From Adenanthera pavonina (Eukaryota; Streptophyta; Magnoliopsida; Fabales; Fabaceae): a DNA stretch of 64,000 nucleotides. Made by a program: the position numbers and the translations under genes. Of the stretch, positions 1 through 12,641 are shown one piece after another. Each line of letters opens with the position of its first letter. Position 1 is the stretch's first letter. The DNA is taken from positions 30,416,001 through 30,480,000 of the forward strand of contig JAIVEN010000010.1 of assembly GCA_026686845.1 (NCBI GenBank), written 5' to 3'. The notes beneath the pieces are model-generated. The model had not been told where the DNA came from, did no database searches, and saw only the letters and a program-made list of their open reading frames with translations.

Positions 1-251
1 TTCCAACGAATTTCAAAGCATCTCAATCAGAGTTCATATGTGATAGTTATGATCAAAATACTAAAAGGTGTTATAACTTTTCAGCACGAACGATTTGTAA
101 CATTTTTGCTCCCAATACTTCCAAGTGAGCCTATAACACCATGAAACACAAAAATATGTCAAATCATGCCAAAATATACCAATGTAAATATATTTAGATA
201 TAATTTAGAGCTTAAATGTGGATATTTTATATGTATAAAATGGACACATCA
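1..251 (-). mobile_element. Partial 3' LTR of an Athila-like Ty3/gypsy element
   Basis: These 251 bases match the right end of the complete LTR at 4195-5681 almost base for base (compare 5430-5681), so this is the second LTR of the same element, cut by the window edge. It ends in CA at 250-251, directly next to a polypurine tract, which makes it the 3' LTR of an element read on the minus strand. The two copies differ by roughly a dozen substitutions, so the insertion is not very recent. Confidence 0.9.
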
Positions 252-268
252 AATCCCCCCACACTTGA
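252..268 (-). other. Polypurine tract (plus-strand primer) of the Athila-like element
   Basis: On the minus strand this reads AAGTGTGGGGGGATT and abuts the LTR terminus at 251. A purine run just inside the 3' LTR is where plus-strand DNA synthesis starts in LTR retrotransposons. A near-copy lies at 1263-1278. Confidence 0.8.
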
Positions 269-1560
269 ACCTTTGTTTGTCCTCAAGCAAGACTAAAATT
301 ATTCTGCTCTCAAAATTAATTCATAGATTCATCAAACTCACTTCTCTTTACTAGTGATAGTCTGTCACCAATATCAATAAAAAGAGTACTCAATAAATCA
401 AACATTAGGCTCAATAGCAACTCACTTATCATTCCCATTAGTCCATGAGACTTTAGTGTGCGTGTGTATACTTAGTATGTGAGAAATTTAGACAGCCAAC
501 TAAGCAAGAACAAGAAAAATTACAACACTTATTTAAGAACTTAAAATACCTCAATCAATTGTGCATAAACATCAACTCAACTCATGTGCATGGAGATCAA
601 CAAGGATTTATTTATTTAATTTTCCCTCACTTTGTGCTTCAATTTTATCTGGGGATTTATTTGCTTTACTTGGGCCGTTATGCTCTCTTTTGACGCGAAG
701 ATCTTGCATTTGTGATGCGTACCCCCGGTTACTCAAGCTACATAACCCGCTACACCAAGATGCCTTTGGCTCACTCATAGCTCACTTTGCACCTTTTGAC
801 GCAAAGGTCTCACATTTGTGATGCGTACCCTCGGTTACTCAACACAAGTCGAACCAGTGGAGTGGATTTATATATTACTTTTTTTTTATTTAAACCTCGA
901 ATCATCTCTCCAATTAAATAATAAATTCATACACAATGATTGTAAATACTCGAGTTCAAAAATAAATGTATAATTCATCTTCCTACAAACTCAGTCACTT
1001 TTCCACACCTATCACATGCTAAGTTATAGTGCTTAATTTCATAGTCTCAAAAGTCATGTTCCTAACTTGTAAATTAACTATCTTACCCCATTAAGCACAA
1101 CAATTAAGTATCCTATGGTGACAGACATAACCACTAGCTCAGAAAAATAAACAAAATAAATCTAAATAAAATCAATTAAGCACATAATTTTGCAAAAAAA
1201 ATTTCTAGTTTCAGCACATCAGCATAATTCTTAGGATAGATCAACTAAAAGCATCTAATAAACTCCCCCCACACTTAGATCCAACATTATCCTCAATGCT
1301 GCAGGAATAAAATAAAAGATAAAGGAACTGAGACTCCCCTGATTTATAGATGATACTTGAAATGTTCTTTGGAGTCCTTTGTATTTGTTCCAGACTTTTT
1401 TTTACCATAATCAATTCAATCCTGCAAAAAGTCTTGAGCGAGAGAGTTTGAAGTAACAAGAGCAAGAAAACAAAAATAGAAAATAAAAGAAGAAAAATAA
1501 TGTTGGGTTGCCTCCCAATAAGCGCTAAATTTAACGTCAATAGCTAGATGAATTAGGAGA
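269..1560 (-). other. Non-coding 3' internal region of the Athila-like element
   Basis: No conserved protein is visible. The stretch contains a direct repeat of about 50 bp: 687-736 and 795-842 share gacgc, tttgtgatgcgtaccc and cggttactcaa. It also has a second polypurine-like block at 1263-1278 and, at 1502-1525, a sequence (tgttgggttgcctcccaata) that I recognise from the 3' region of many plant gypsy elements. The open frame on 1241-1540 has no recognisable domain and is probably chance. Confidence 0.6.
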
Positions 1561-2646
1561 TCACGAGATGGTATCCTCTAGAGGCTTTGATCTAAGCCCT
1601 TCAGATTCAGCAACCAGCTTTTTCCTCAACTTTAATTTCATCCTTCCTTTAGAGAGGTTCTTTATGATAAAGGTGGATACCAGCCAGTCCGTTCGGATTA
1701 CACAAGTGCCCTTTTTCTTTTGGGGACTAGGAGGTGACACTTTTCGCCTTACCTTGGATTCCTCTTTGACAATCTTTTGAATTAAACCTTTATCAACATC
1801 TAAAGATTTGGGAGGAGATGTCAATTCTTGCCTTTGATAGTTCTGCCCCATAGCTATACTATAACAAGTTTCCTTAGAAGTGGGATTGTTAGAGGTGGCA
1901 AGATTAAATTCAGCTTTTTCATCCCTAACTCTAAATATCAATTTCCCATTTGGCACATCAATTAAGGCACCCGCAGTAGACAAGAATGGTCTTCCTAGGA
2001 TTAGAGAAATGTCTAGTTCATCCTCAGTATCCAACACCACAAAATCAGCAGGAATAATCAGCTTACCCACTTTGACGAGTACATCTTCCATAATTCCTAT
2101 TGGGTACCTTACTAACCTGTCAGCTAGTAGTAGAGTCACACTCGTAGATGTTAGATTTGTGACCTCAAGTTTCTTGCACAAAGAGTACAGCATCAAATTA
2201 ATACCAGCCCCCAAATCACATAAACAATTATTAATCAGTTGATACCCAATAACACAAGGAACAGAAAAATTCCCCGGATCTTTTAGCTGTGGAGGCAACT
2301 TTCTTTGCAGGATGGCGCTACACTCTTCAATCAAAGGTACCTGAGTGCATTCTTCCAACTTCTTTTTGTTTGACAACAGCTCCTTGAGGCATTTGACATA
2401 TGAAGGCATGTTCACAAGTGCCTCAGTAAAAGTGATATTAATACAGAGCTTCTTAAATATATCCAAGAACCTTTGAAAATTAGCATCTTGCCTTTTTTTT
2501 TGCAGTCTCTGAGGGAAAGAAATAGGGGGCACATATGGCTTCATATTAGTGGAAGGAGACTGCCCTTCAGTATTACCATAAGCTTTTGGAATCTCCTTAT
2601 TCTCCTCATCCTTACTTTTCTTACCACCCTCAGTTCCTTTCTTCAC
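1561..2646 (-). pseudogene. Retropepsin (aspartic protease) part of Athila-like gag-pol
   Basis: The 361-residue frame has the aspartic-protease signature CDLGAG at about residue 143 (families usually have DLGAS or DTGAS) and the second conserved block ILGRPFLSTAGALIDV at about residue 215. The protease cleaves the Gag polyprotein during particle maturation. The N-terminal 100 residues are charged linker typical of Athila/Tat elements. The frame overlaps the nucleocapsid frame upstream (2643-2831) out of phase, so a small indel separates them. No reverse transcriptase, RNase H or integrase follows: after the stop comes the non-coding region down to the polypurine tract. The family assignment is firm; activity is unlikely. 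Confidence 0.85.
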
Positions 2647-3254
2647 CCCTTCAATTCCTTGCCACTTCTAAGAGTAATTGCCATAACTCCTTCTTTTGGA
2701 TTAACTTCAGTGTTGCTAGGGAAATAGCCTTGTACCTTTTCAGTCACCATGTTTGCTAAACGACCCATCTGTATCTCTAAGTTTCGAAGAGCTGCTTGTA
2801 TAGCATTATTAGTAGTGATCTGACTAACCATAAATTGATCAAAATTTTTATTGATAGTTGCCTAACCAACCATAAATTGCTCCAAATTCTTGTTGGTAGA
2901 TGCTTGACTAGCCATCATTTGAGCAAGCATCTCCTCCATCTGAGGAGACCTTCCTGTAGATAGTACTGGTGGCTGAGGGAATGCCTGTTGCTGGGATCCT
3001 GATGGTGCTAGTGGATTTTTCCAAGAAAAGTTTAGATGATTTCGCCACCCAGGATTATATGTGTTTGACAAGGGATCATTCTTTCTCTGTAGAAATTGTG
3101 GACGTTTAGCATTTGATCCCATATAATTAACTTCTGCATTCTCTTCAATCATGTGAACACATGTGTCTGCAGTATGACCTGAACCACCGCATGCAGAGCA
3201 TAATTCTTTAGAAGGATTAGAATTATTACTCTGTTGTTGGAAAAGAAGATCCAT
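2643..3254 (-). pseudogene. Gag nucleocapsid region with CCHC zinc knuckle
   Basis: Frames 2862-3254 and 2643-2831 are in the same phase and separated by a single in-frame TAG (near 2862), so they are one broken gene. The knuckle CSACGGSGHTADTC near residue 19 fits CX2CX4HX4C exactly; such knuckles bind the element's RNA. The segment NKNLEQFMVG before the stop is repeated after it as NKNFDQFMVS, a short internal duplication. It lies between the capsid part (3342-3674) and the protease (1561-2646) on the minus strand. Confidence 0.85.
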
Positions 3255-3341
3255 GCGTTGATTTAACTTTTACAACTGTGCAGACACATCAGAGCGAGAA
3301 TTAGCTTCCTTGACAGGCACTCTCCTGCTTCGTACTCCTTT

Positions 3342-3955
3342 TTATCTGGTCTGAGTTGCCACTTGATCATAAATATTCATCATCTCTTCGACAGTCAAAT
3401 TACCATCCCTTGCAGCAATATCCACTAGAGACTGGGAGGTAGAGCACAGAGCATTATAGAATAGTTTAGCAAGCATCATATTATGAAATCCATGGTGTGG
3501 ACACTCATATAAGTAATCCTTGAATCGATCCCAAACTTCATAGAACGGCTCGCCCTCCAGCTGTGTAAAAAGATATATTTTATCCCTCAGGTCTACAGTC
3601 CTCTGAGGAGAGTAAAACTTGACAATGAATGCATCATAGATCTCTCTCCATGATGTTAAGGAATTTTCAGGCAAATTTAAAATCCATCGTCAAGCATTAT
3701 CCTTCATGCAGAAATTGAAACATCTTATCTTAAGCTCCTCCTGAGTCAAACCATTTGAGGGAAGTTGGTCAATCCGGTCATAGAAATTCTTCAGAAAGCC
3801 CAATGTGTCTTCTCCTATTCGCCCATGAAATTGTGGCAATGAGTTTAAGTGTATGTTCTTAAACTCGTAATCTTTTGCATTGTTAGATAACCGGATACAT
3901 GATGGGCTATCATAGATGGTAGGCTTATCTGCATCTCTCCAAAGTAGATTAGCTT
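3342..3955 (-). pseudogene. Gag capsid (Retrotrans_gag) domain, degraded
   Basis: The open part 3342-3674 carries the Retrotrans_gag pattern, with WREIYDAFIVKFYSP, DKIYLFTQLEGEPFYEVWDR and LFYNALCS. This domain forms the virus-like particle shell. Going upstream (3675-3955) the same protein can be followed, but it is broken by several stop codons, so the N terminus is dead. The frame is also interrupted between 3254 and 3342. Confidence 0.8.
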
Positions 3956-4170
3956 AAGCCCTAGCAGGCACTACTTCATTAGCTATCTCGTGCCTCCTTT
4001 TAGTTCTGTTTTCCTTGCAAGCACGTTTAATTTCAAAATTAATAGCAATTAATTCAGAAGTACTATTAAAACTTTTGGATCTTAATAGCATGCAGCAAGA
4101 ATAAAATTCAGAGACAAATTTTTTTTTTAACAAAAGGACTAAAAACAATGAACTATTAAATCTGTTAACC
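3956..4170 (-). other. Leader between primer-binding site and gag
   Basis: This is the untranslated leader of the Athila-like element, AT-rich, with no recognised motif. The open frame on 3954-4274 runs through the primer site into the LTR and is not a gene. Confidence 0.5.
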
Positions 4171-4188
4171 TCCCCGGCAACGGTGCCA
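4171..4188 (-). other. Primer-binding site complementary to tRNA-Asp
   Basis: The minus strand reads TGGCACCGTTGCCGGGGA. This matches the complement of the plant tRNA-Asp(GUC) 3' end (TGGCGCCGTTGCCGGGGA) with one mismatch. tRNA-Asp priming is typical of Athila-type gypsy elements. The site lies 6 bases inside the LTR edge at 4195, which fixes the element's direction. Confidence 0.9.
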
Positions 4189-4194
4189 AAAACT

Positions 4195-5681
4195 TGATCG
4201 GGATCCTGCAAGTGTACAGGGTCGATCATAGTAATAAAAGAAAATTTCTGGAGTATTCCATAGGTCGAACCCAAGGGAGGTAGTTAATTTATAGTTTAAA
4301 CTTTTAATCCCAAAAATTAATTGATAGTGAAATTGATAATTCAAATTAAAAAAGAAAAGAAATAGAAAACAAAATGAAGTCCAAGTTTTGATTCAGTTTT
4401 AAAAACGTCAAGGGATCAGGATTCACCTTATGAGATAACTAAATTTTATATCTTAGTTAGACTCGATATAATTGTAATGACTGTTGTTTCTAAAGCGTCC
4501 TAATTATCTCTCGGTCAATTAGTCCTTATTTAATTAGGATTTATTTTTCTCTTACACAACTAAATTTTCTAATTAAACCTTGAAAACTACAACATATATC
4601 ACCATGAATTCCTAATTCTATCTCTAGATTAGTTATTCATGTTTATCTCTCTATATCTAGGTTCACTCTTCACCTCTCAGTCCATCAAGTTTACTCATTA
4701 ATTAGATTCTATGGTGATCAAGTATAAAATCCATATGAACGAATAAAAGAGATAAATATAATAAAAAGATAAATTAAATATAACTTGAAGAACAAATCAA
4801 AGAATCTTAACTAGAGAAATAAATCCAGTCCATCCCAATTAAGCTACATTCCAACCCCTGACTGGGAAATTTAGCTACTCATGGAATTACAAATCAAATC
4901 AAAAATAATATCCCAAATCATAATGAAAATAATAAGAAAACAGAGTTATATTAGAGAAGAATAAATCTATCACTAATACTCCCAAAATCTCCTTGCTCTT
5001 TCTCTATAAGATGCTCCTAGTTGCTCCCAGATGCTTTTCAAATCTTGTTCTCTGGCTTCTGAATGAGTTTCTGAATCCCCTATTGTGTTTCTATGGTGTA
5101 TCTTTATATAGGAAAAATTTAGAAGCTCATAAAAGCCTAAAAAATCACCAAAACGCATCAAAAACGAGTTTTTACGGGCTTTTTGTGCTTGACACGACGC
5201 CGAGTAGCCATATATTTATCCCATATAGTGCCGGGTGGCTCTAGAAGGCAGAAACGCTCAAAATTTGTGTTAACCTGGCACCGGATGGGTACTGTTTGTA
5301 TGGACAGATCCACCTTTCAGCTTCATAACGTTACCATCTCGTGTTGACATTTTGAGTTCTATTTTCACTATGCTAACGTCAGAATTTGGGGAAACTCATA
5401 ACATGAAAGTTGTAGCTCTATGTCTTAGCTTTCCAACACATTTCAAATCATCTCAATCAAAGTTTATATGTGATAGTTATAATCAAAATACTAAAAGGTG
5501 TCACAACTTTTCAGCACGAACGATTTGTAACGTTTTTGCTCCGAATGCTTCCAAGTGAGCCTATAATGCCATGAAACACAAAAATATGTCAAATCATGAC
5601 AAAATATACCAATGTAAACATATTTAGATATAATTTAGAGTTTAAATGTGGGTATTTTATATGTATAAAATGGACATATCA
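4195..5681 (-). mobile_element. 5' LTR of the Athila-like element (1487 bp)
   Basis: The LTR has TG at 4195 and CA at 5680-5681. Its right 250 bases repeat at 1-251. It should hold the promoter and polyadenylation signals, but I could not assign them precisely. The small frames on 4973-5161, 4993-5244 and 5352-5558 are chance. The outer flank at 5682 starts ctcct; the matching target duplication would lie left of the window. Confidence 0.9.
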
Positions 5682-8600
5682 CTCCTCTTCCACAACCAGT
5701 TGACAACACATTCCCCATATAGGCCTCACTTTAAGTCAGAGAAAGTCACGAAGATTCTTCCTTCAATTTTAGAATCCTCATAGTCCAAAGTATCTCCTGT
5801 AATTTGTTCCTACTTGTAAACTCTCGTTTGACCTCCTACAACTTAATTCTAACTTGTTTGTCACATATTGCGCCATACCAAACATCATAATGATCTTCTT
5901 CCAAGCCTACATAGGCACATACTGCTCCACACTAAATATCATAGCAATCTCAGTCCGAACCCATACTAACCGTCCTCTAAATTATAAAACTTATCAATAT
6001 ATTTATTCCTGAACAGACCTCCTACCTCATAGTTCAACTCCACCTAATTCTAGACTCTTATCAACCAAAGAATAGACAAAAGTCTCTTCTTATGAAGGTT
6101 TGAAAAACCTTACTTGTGACTTTTAAAGAAAATCACCATATTATTATGAAAATTTTCATTTAAAATAGATACTTTGCTTTGAAAAACCAAGGAATCCTTT
6201 GTTATTTTGATTAGAATAAAAACACATAGGTCCAAGAATACTTTTTTAACTAAACATATAGAATTTTTGTTTTCAAATATACATGTGACTTGATTGGTAT
6301 AGCCGTAGAGGTTCATTGCCAAACATAGTAATAAATTCAAGTATCTATAGAGACTCAAAATTCCCACATACAATACTATCTTTTAGAAAACCAAGCATAA
6401 CAAAACAATAATAATAATAATAAATAAATAATACTAACAATAAAATAAAACAAACATGCATAAAGATTTTAGGAAGGCTCCTATAACTTCATAAAATAAA
6501 AATAAAAATAATATTACCACATTTTTCATGAAAAAGTCAAGACGAAAATCATTAGCCAAATTACTCCTCTCTTTGCTTTCACGTCAGCAAGCCACAAAAG
6601 ATGGTCATCCAAAAAAGTCGTTAAAAGTGCATATTTATATACCCATTATGTTGCATCTTGTGATTTGGGAATATTGGATAATATAATATTGTTGCATCCC
6701 CACAAATTAATTAACATATTGACCTATATAAAAAAAACTTTCAACTTCTGCCAAATTCTCATAGTTAAAGAGAGCAAAATTCACTATGTACATAATCCAT
6801 CAACAATGGAAAAATAAATAAATAAAGTTAATATCCAGTGATTTATTACTGTAAATAATTCATGGACCTCACAAAATATTAAATTTGGGATCCATGAAAA
6901 ATAAAGGCAAGATGAGAAAAGAGTTAGATGAAATATTCAAATCACAAACATATCTTGTGAGATGTTCACTAGTTTGATTAGTCTACTTCATGAACCTCAC
7001 CAAAACATGAAATTTGGGATCCATCATAAGCAAACTCATAAAAAAAAAAAAAAGATAACATATTCTATTTTATCTAAAAGGTAACCCATTAGAAAACCAC
7101 AATTATGCAATAAGATGAAATGAAGGGAAGAAAGAAAATGAGAAAGAAGAAAAAAAGGAAAGAAAAGAAATAAAAATATTTTCTCCATTACCTCCATGAC
7201 TTCCTTTGCTTACATTCTTCTTTTCTTTTTTGTCTTCTTTCAACTCTCTAGCCCTCCCTCTCTTTCTTAGTCTTTTCTCTCACTCTTTCATTCCCTTTCT
7301 CTCATTTTTTTTTTCTTTGATTCTTTATTGATACTCTTGCTTATATTCTATTTTCATTTTACTTCTATTTATAATACCTAAAGAAAATTATTCAATTAGT
7401 GCTCTAAAATCATAAAAATCTCTTATATTATTTTTCTTTGATATTCACATTAAAATTGATTCATTTACTTTTTTTTATTATTACTCTGATATCAAATCTC
7501 AATCCTTAATTTTTCTTCTTTTTTTATTTTTATAACTTTTGTAGTTTTATGGAAATCTCAAAAAGGAGAAAATCATAACTCCTTAAAATATGACAATCGT
7601 GAAAAGATATTGTTATTTTTTTATTATTTTATCTTATAAAAACTTTTTTTCTTTTCATGTTTATTAAAAACAATTTAAAAAAGACTTGGACAAAATATGA
7701 TGTTCATAATCATATTATATATATGCTTTTTAATCTTGACCTATGGTAACCAAATCCTAGCGTTGTCCGTAGATGAACTTTTTTATATTAACTTATCTTA
7801 ACTATTATACAAATGTGATTTATTGGTCAAAGAAAATGCTCTGGCATTTTGATTAAGTCACTTCATTAGTTTTTTTTTGAATTTTTCTTTATTGAAATTA
7901 AGGGCTTACTTGACCAAATTGACAGTTGTTTCATTAGATGATAATATCACAATTGATGGAATAAAATGATAAGAAACACAAAGAATGTGACATATAAAAC
8001 TAAAGAAAATGCTTTACAATTTTTTAAGTCACTTCATTGATTAGTTTTTGCTTGAAATTTTTTTTGTTTGCATCTAGAATACTGAACCTACTTTATTTCA
8101 ATTCAAAAATTTATCAGAGTTCAAACTAATTTAAATTAAGTTAGACAAAATAATTCCTTACTAGTTGAATGAAGGGGTTGGTGGTTGTTTAAATTTTTCA
8201 TTATTTGGTGTTTACTTGTCTGATTGGCCATATGATTTAAATGGTAATACCATGCATGATGAAATAAAATGGTACGAAACACCAAGAAGGTGACACATAA
8301 ACTAAAGAAAAAGCTCTAGAAATTAATTTCGATTAGGTCACTTCGTCGGTTTTCGTTTGAAATTTTCTTTGGGATTTTGGACTAAAATTCCGAAATGTCA
8401 AGTCAATTGAATTTTAATTATGGTAATATTTTTCTTAACGCACACAGATAATGAAATAAAATAAGTGCCTATTTCACATCCAACTTGATTATTAATATTA
8501 CCACAATTGATCAAAATAAATTTGTCCATTGGAAATTATGAACAGCGATTCATAACAATAAACAAGAATAAACAGCAGGGATATGGTATATAAATAAAAT

Positions 8601-8908
8601 AAATTTTTAATATTGATTCAATTATGTCACTCCCTTTATGAAGGATGATAAATAGAAGAGGAGTTGACCTGTCCAAAAACAAAAGAAAAAAAATCAATTC
8701 CATCGTGGAATGAAATATTTTATCACATATTTGTCGTAGTTAGATTCACAAATTATCAATATCAATATTATTAAAAAATATATAAAATTTATCGTAATAC
8801 ACATTATTCAGAAACCGTAAATATAATGATTCATTCATTAAATTATATTAGTGGCCAGAAAAAAAAATTCATTAAATTACATTGTTTGCATTGGAAGTTT
8901 ATCTAGCT
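5682..8908. other. AT-rich intergenic DNA with old direct repeats
   Basis: I see no coding gene. Two old repeats are visible: a block around 6863-6897 (catggacctcaca, aatttgggatccat) recurs at 6990-7026; and a longer unit recurs at about 7840, 8005 and 8307 (separate entry). A purine-rich tract at 7127-7172 is followed by a long pyrimidine-rich tract at 7200-7320. Confidence 0.6.
7809..8440. repeat. Three diverged direct-repeat copies
   Basis: A unit containing aagaaaatgct, then about 10-15 bases, then aagtcacttcattagtttt and an ATT-rich tail occurs near 7840, 8005 and 8307. A second part of the unit, ggaataaaatgataagaaacac followed by tgacatataaa, occurs near 7957 and 8259. Spacing is about 165 and 300 bp. 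Divergence is high, so this is an old tandem or segmental duplication. Confidence 0.65.
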
Positions 8909-8913
8909 GGACA

Positions 8914-11900
8914 TGTAATATCCCTATTTTTATGGGATGTTATAAAATGAATAAAAGATGAGAAATGAAGTGAGACAAAAAGGTTATATAGAATTGGGTT
9001 TTAGAAGGAATTAATTTCTCATCTAATTTTCTGAAGAAGTTATGTTTGGTCCTTAATTGGAATTAATTTTCCATAAGGTCTTTGATAGAAATTAATTTCA
9101 GAATTCACCCCGAAAAAAAAATATGCAATATACCACTTGAATGAAAGTTCGCTCCAAACTGAGCGCAATGGTATAAGTATTGTATTCCTGGGAGGTCCAG
9201 GTTGAGAGATAGACCAAATTGAAGTTAATGTGAATAGTGAAAAATGAAATAATTAAAAATTGGTCTTTGGGTGAAATTACAAGAAAGTGCCCGAAAGAAT
9301 GGATAATTATATTTTTGACCCGATTCAGGGGTAAAACGGTCATTTCCCATATTTGAAGAAAAATATGAATATTGAATTTTAAATCCCAAGAAATAAATTT
9401 TGATATCATAAAATGCATGAGGAATTGGGAAAAACGGAGAGACACCGGTAAGCGTGAAGAAGGGCAAAGATGTCATTTTTCCCGGTTGGATGGAAAAATG
9501 AGAAATTATATTTTTGCCTCCAAAGAATTATGAAAAAGACATTCATATCCTTAAAGTCATAAAATTACGGTGAAGGAGTATGAGAAATGTCTTAGGGAAA
9601 ATTACACCTAAGAACTCAAAAGTTTCAAGAACTGTAAATTAGCCCCGGGTCAAGGGCATTTTTGTAAATATGAAAAATTATGGTCAAAATGAAGCTCTCG
9701 ATGAGTTAGACCCAATGAAATATATTATGGAATTTATTAAGGTCAAAATAACATTTATTGGGTAATTAGGGTTTAATATTAATATTTTACCCGATAAAAG
9801 TCAGTTTAGATTGCAGGAAAATGCAGTATTGATCCAAGGACAATGATTGGACCTTAATAAAATATACTTTGGGTCTAGATAATGATTTTGGACCAAAAGT
9901 AATTATTGGATAATCCTGTACCAATTTAATGACGATTTTGGTAAAAATACTTAATCGGTACGGGTAAATTTAATCGGTAAAGGGTATTTTGGTCCATAAA
10001 AATTATTGAAGCAATTTTTGACAAAAAAGGGAGTGAATTACGTGGAAATTCAGATTGGGACACATGTGGAATTTCCAAAGGTTTTTTTTAAGAAGAAAAG
10101 CAATAAAGGCCAAAAAGTAAAAAAAAAAAAAAAAGAATGATTTTATGATTAAGTCATTTCAAGTCTTCATCTTCTTCTTCAGGCTCGTCCGAACTGCAGC
10201 AAGGAGGAGAAACATACAAAAAAAAAAAATTCAAGGGCAAGAAGAGCAAGAAGCAAGCTTTGGACTCCAAATTTTCAAGGTAGATTTTCATGGTCATTAT
10301 CTTGTGTATATTTGAGTTTGGTGGGATTTCATGGAGTACTTCTCCTTATTTTGCCTCTGAAATTTTCTGCCTAGAGAGAGAGAGGAGAGAGAAAGTGAAG
10401 CCATGGAAAAACCAAGCCATAAAAAATGATGTATAGGTCTTAAGTAACAAGATTATGCCATGAGATTGCAATTTAATCGGGTAGATATTTTTCTACAAAT
10501 TTATGAAATTTTCTGCCTATTTAGGGTTTGAAAATGAAAGAGAATTTCATGATTTTGACCCCAAAAATGGATTCTTTGGGTCCAAAATAGGTAGATACAA
10601 GTATGTTGTACAAGAAAAAGCTTAAGATTAAGAAAGTTAAATTTTTAGCTTTTTGAAGCTTAATTCGGAATGAACAGTAACCGAGTTAGAGATGGAATTT
10701 GGCAATTCTGAGGCCATATTTGGATTCCTCATGAAAAATTATATGGAATAGAGGTATAATTCATCATTTTTGAGTTAGGAATGAATTTTTGGTGAATTTT
10801 TGAAGAATCAGGGTTTCATGAACACTTTTTGAAGAAAGTCATGGAACCATTAGCTTGAATAATTGTTTGATTATACATTAGGACTTGAAGAAGTCCAAGG
10901 AAGCTAGGGGGAGCATTGGTATCAAGTTGAAGAGTAAGAAAAAGCATGAAGGTAGCAATTTACTTATTCTTGCCTTATATTGGCATGTGATTTTCAATGA
11001 GTTTGATGACTTGCCTATTGTTTGCTATGATCAATTGTGATGCTTTGAGAATGTTGGCTGAGTTAATTGAGGGTTTTGAGACCCCGGGATGTCCAAAATA
11101 TAAAATGAAACTCTGCCGAAATTTTTGTAAAATATTATGGCATAAATGTTTAAAAGCATTTACTTGATGTTTTATGATGATTATATGCTTAATGTGATAA
11201 TATGATTGCATGAATGGTGATTGCTACTGAGATTCTTTGAATCTCACCCCCCTTCAATGACTAACCATGCTAGGGAGAACCAATGCAAAAGAGTTAAGGA
11301 AGGAGCAAAAGGCATGAAGAAGGAAATGATGTTGCAAGCCATTGTGTTATAGGGTGAATGGTTATTTGTGCCTTGCTTTGTATGAAATTATAAAATAGTG
11401 AATAATATGTTAATATTGTAGAAAATGCATGAAAATTTCCAGTTCTGTATGTTGGGATATAAAGTTATATTCTACCAAGTTACATGCCAAAATGAGTTCA
11501 TTTGCAAGGGTTTTGACAAGGAAATTGCAATGTGGACTGAAACAGGGCATTTTCCCAACATGTCTGCTTCATTCAGCCTTATTCTGTACTTAATGTGAGA
11601 TTAGGTTTATGGTATTTTTATAACAGATATAGGGCATCTCAACCTTTAATATGACACCTAATTCACCTCATTTGGAGTTATGTACAATTAATGGTGAATT
11701 TTCTAAGTTAGGGTTCAGAACAGAGAAAGATTGGGAAAACTGGAAACTGAAAGTTAGGTACTGGAAAATTAAAAAGATGATATAAATCGTGCAGAGCTCC
11801 AAAAATTCAGTGGTTTATATTTATGAAAATTTCTATGTCTTAAGTTTCATATGCCACTGATTTGGAGGTAATTGGAGCTATATGATAGGAGATATGGAGG

Positions 11901-12432
11901 TTTTCCCAAAACTGTTCCAGCAAAAGTGAAATTCTGACCCTTTATGATTTAAATTAACACCATGTCCTGTTCAGGTTGAATAAATGACAAGAAAAATATT
12001 TCTAGGAAGTAGACTCACAGGGCTTTACAATTACATAAAGAATGTATGATTTGGCTCAGGATATTATGAGATATGAATTTTTCAATATAAGGCCAAAATC
12101 CTGGGGAAGAGAAAATGACCAAATATACAGTAAATATTTAAGGAATAAACTGTATAAATTGGTCAAGTAAATGCTCAGTTTCATATTTTTTCCATGTAAA
12201 CAAGGTTTTTATCTATTGTTGAAGACTTGAATCACTATGAAATGATTTTTCTAGAATTAGTTATGAATTTTCAGAGTTCAGTTGGTAAAGTGGAAATTAC
12301 CATATGAATAGTAACTGAAAATTTTTGAAATTCCGATTTTCATTCATATGTGATTCAAGCTAAGAATCAAGTATAATTAGACTTAAAAGGAGTCTAATTC
12401 ATGGGAAATAAGTCTAAAAGTAAGGTGTTACA
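8914..12432 (+). mobile_element. Solo LTR 1 (about 3.5 kb) of a Tekay/Del-like gypsy element
   Basis: The unit starts TGTAATATCC and ends GGTGTTACA, so its ends are TG...CA with a longer inverted terminus. It is flanked by a perfect 5-bp duplication, GGACA at 8909-8913 and 12433-12437. There is no coding frame of note, no primer site and no polypurine tract next to the ends, which is what recombination between two LTRs leaves. The block at 11220-11253 (tactgagattctttgaatctcacccccct) resembles a motif I associate with large LTRs of the Tekay/Del chromovirus type; that lineage call is inference. Frames at 9098-9476 and 10975-11211 are chance. Confidence 0.85.
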
Positions 12433-12437
12433 GGACA

Positions 12438-12641
12438 CATTTTCTGAAATTTAATTTTGTGTTTGTCAGCTATTTATGAATTATTTATGTACTATAAATG
12501 TAGGAAAACAGATTTTTCTTAGTAAATATAGTACATATGCTTTAGAAGATATATAATTTTATCTTGTTTTTAATTAATTTGAGAGCTAAGAAATATGTTA
12601 TATTGTAGAGGAGCTTTTATGATGATAAATTTAAGGTTGTA
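12438..12641. other. Spacer between the two solo LTRs
   Basis: About 200 bases of AT-rich DNA with no recognised feature. Its last five bases (TTGTA, 12637-12641) are the left target duplication of solo LTR 2. Confidence 0.6.

Noticed and set aside
9098..9476. Two overlapping minus frames in solo LTR 1
   Set aside because: No domain, overlapping phases, and located inside a unit with clear LTR ends.
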